From Fidelibacterota bacterium (lineage in GTDB: Bacteria; Fidelibacterota; UBA2242; JAFGTP01), in assembly GCA_021734005.1 (NCBI GenBank), contig JAIPJV010000114.1, positions 1 to 6,882 on the forward strand: a stretch of DNA of 6,882 bases, read 5' to 3'. The translations under genes and the position numbers were made by a program. Numbering within the stretch: the first letter of the stretch is position 1; each line of letters begins with the position of its first letter. This document shows positions 6,804 through 6,882 of this stretch, piece after piece. The notes below the pieces were generated by a model. It saw only the letters and a list, made by a program, of their open reading frames with translations, searched no databases and was not told the origin of the DNA.

Positions 6804-6848
6804 ATCAAAGATCTCCTGTGATTTTTCAAATTGCAGGAGATCTTTGAT
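6804..6848 (+). terminator. Long hairpin terminator after the C69 peptidase gene
   Basis: ATCAAAGATCTCCTG (6804-6818) pairs perfectly over 15 bp with CAGGAGATCTTTGAT (6834-6848). Two G-T wobble pairs and four more A-T pairs (6821-6824 with 6828-6831) can extend the stem to a 3-base loop. It starts 22 bases after the stop codon. The T tract after it is short (TTTT, then AT), so it is a weaker fit to an intrinsic terminator than the one at 1734-1770. The A-rich left flank could let it work from both sides. The last 34 bases of the window hold nothing recognisable. Confidence 0.75.
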
Positions 6849-6882
6849 TTTATATGAACTTTTTGAGAGCTCTATATAATTA

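Overview
The window looks like chromosomal DNA from an FCB-group bacterium, of the Fidelibacterota (Marinimicrobia/SAR406), Calditrichota or KSB1 kind. The main clue is the first gene. It ends in a type A Por/type IX secretion sorting domain with the YPNPFNPTT signature, and carries a lamin-tail-like segment of the sort common in secreted proteins of these lineages. The DNA is AT-rich. No tRNA, rRNA, CRISPR array or mobile element was found, and no exact taxon can be assigned from the sequence alone.

Layout: (1) Positions 1-1700, + strand, hold the 3' part of a large multidomain surface or secreted protein whose start lies before the window. (2) A symmetric hairpin with A and T tracts (about 1734-1770) separates it from a convergent minus-strand pair and probably terminates from both sides. 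(3) The minus-strand pair is transcribed from about 3950 down to 1817. An ArsC/low-molecular-weight-phosphatase-like protein comes first, followed 13 bases later by a uridine-kinase-family nucleoside kinase with a threonyl-tRNA-synthetase-like N-terminal half. (4) A 198-base divergent promoter region (3894-4091) contains repeated TGTTRACA palindromes. (5) queG, the epoxyqueuosine reductase of tRNA queuosine synthesis, runs on the + strand. (6) A 164-base gap (5007-5170) contains an 18-base palindrome and a promoter-like TATAAT. (7) A Sec-exported family C69 dipeptidase of the N-terminal nucleophile type follows and ends at a long hairpin (6804-6848).

The genes do not form one pathway. They are a secreted adhesin or carbohydrate-binding-type protein, a two-gene cytoplasmic operon, a tRNA-modification enzyme and an exported peptidase. 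The most distinctive points are the ArsC-like protein, which keeps Cys10 and Cys82 but has Leu at the position of the usual third redox cysteine (89), and its pairing with the nucleoside kinase. No obviously new defence or mobile system is visible; most of the window is ordinary genome.
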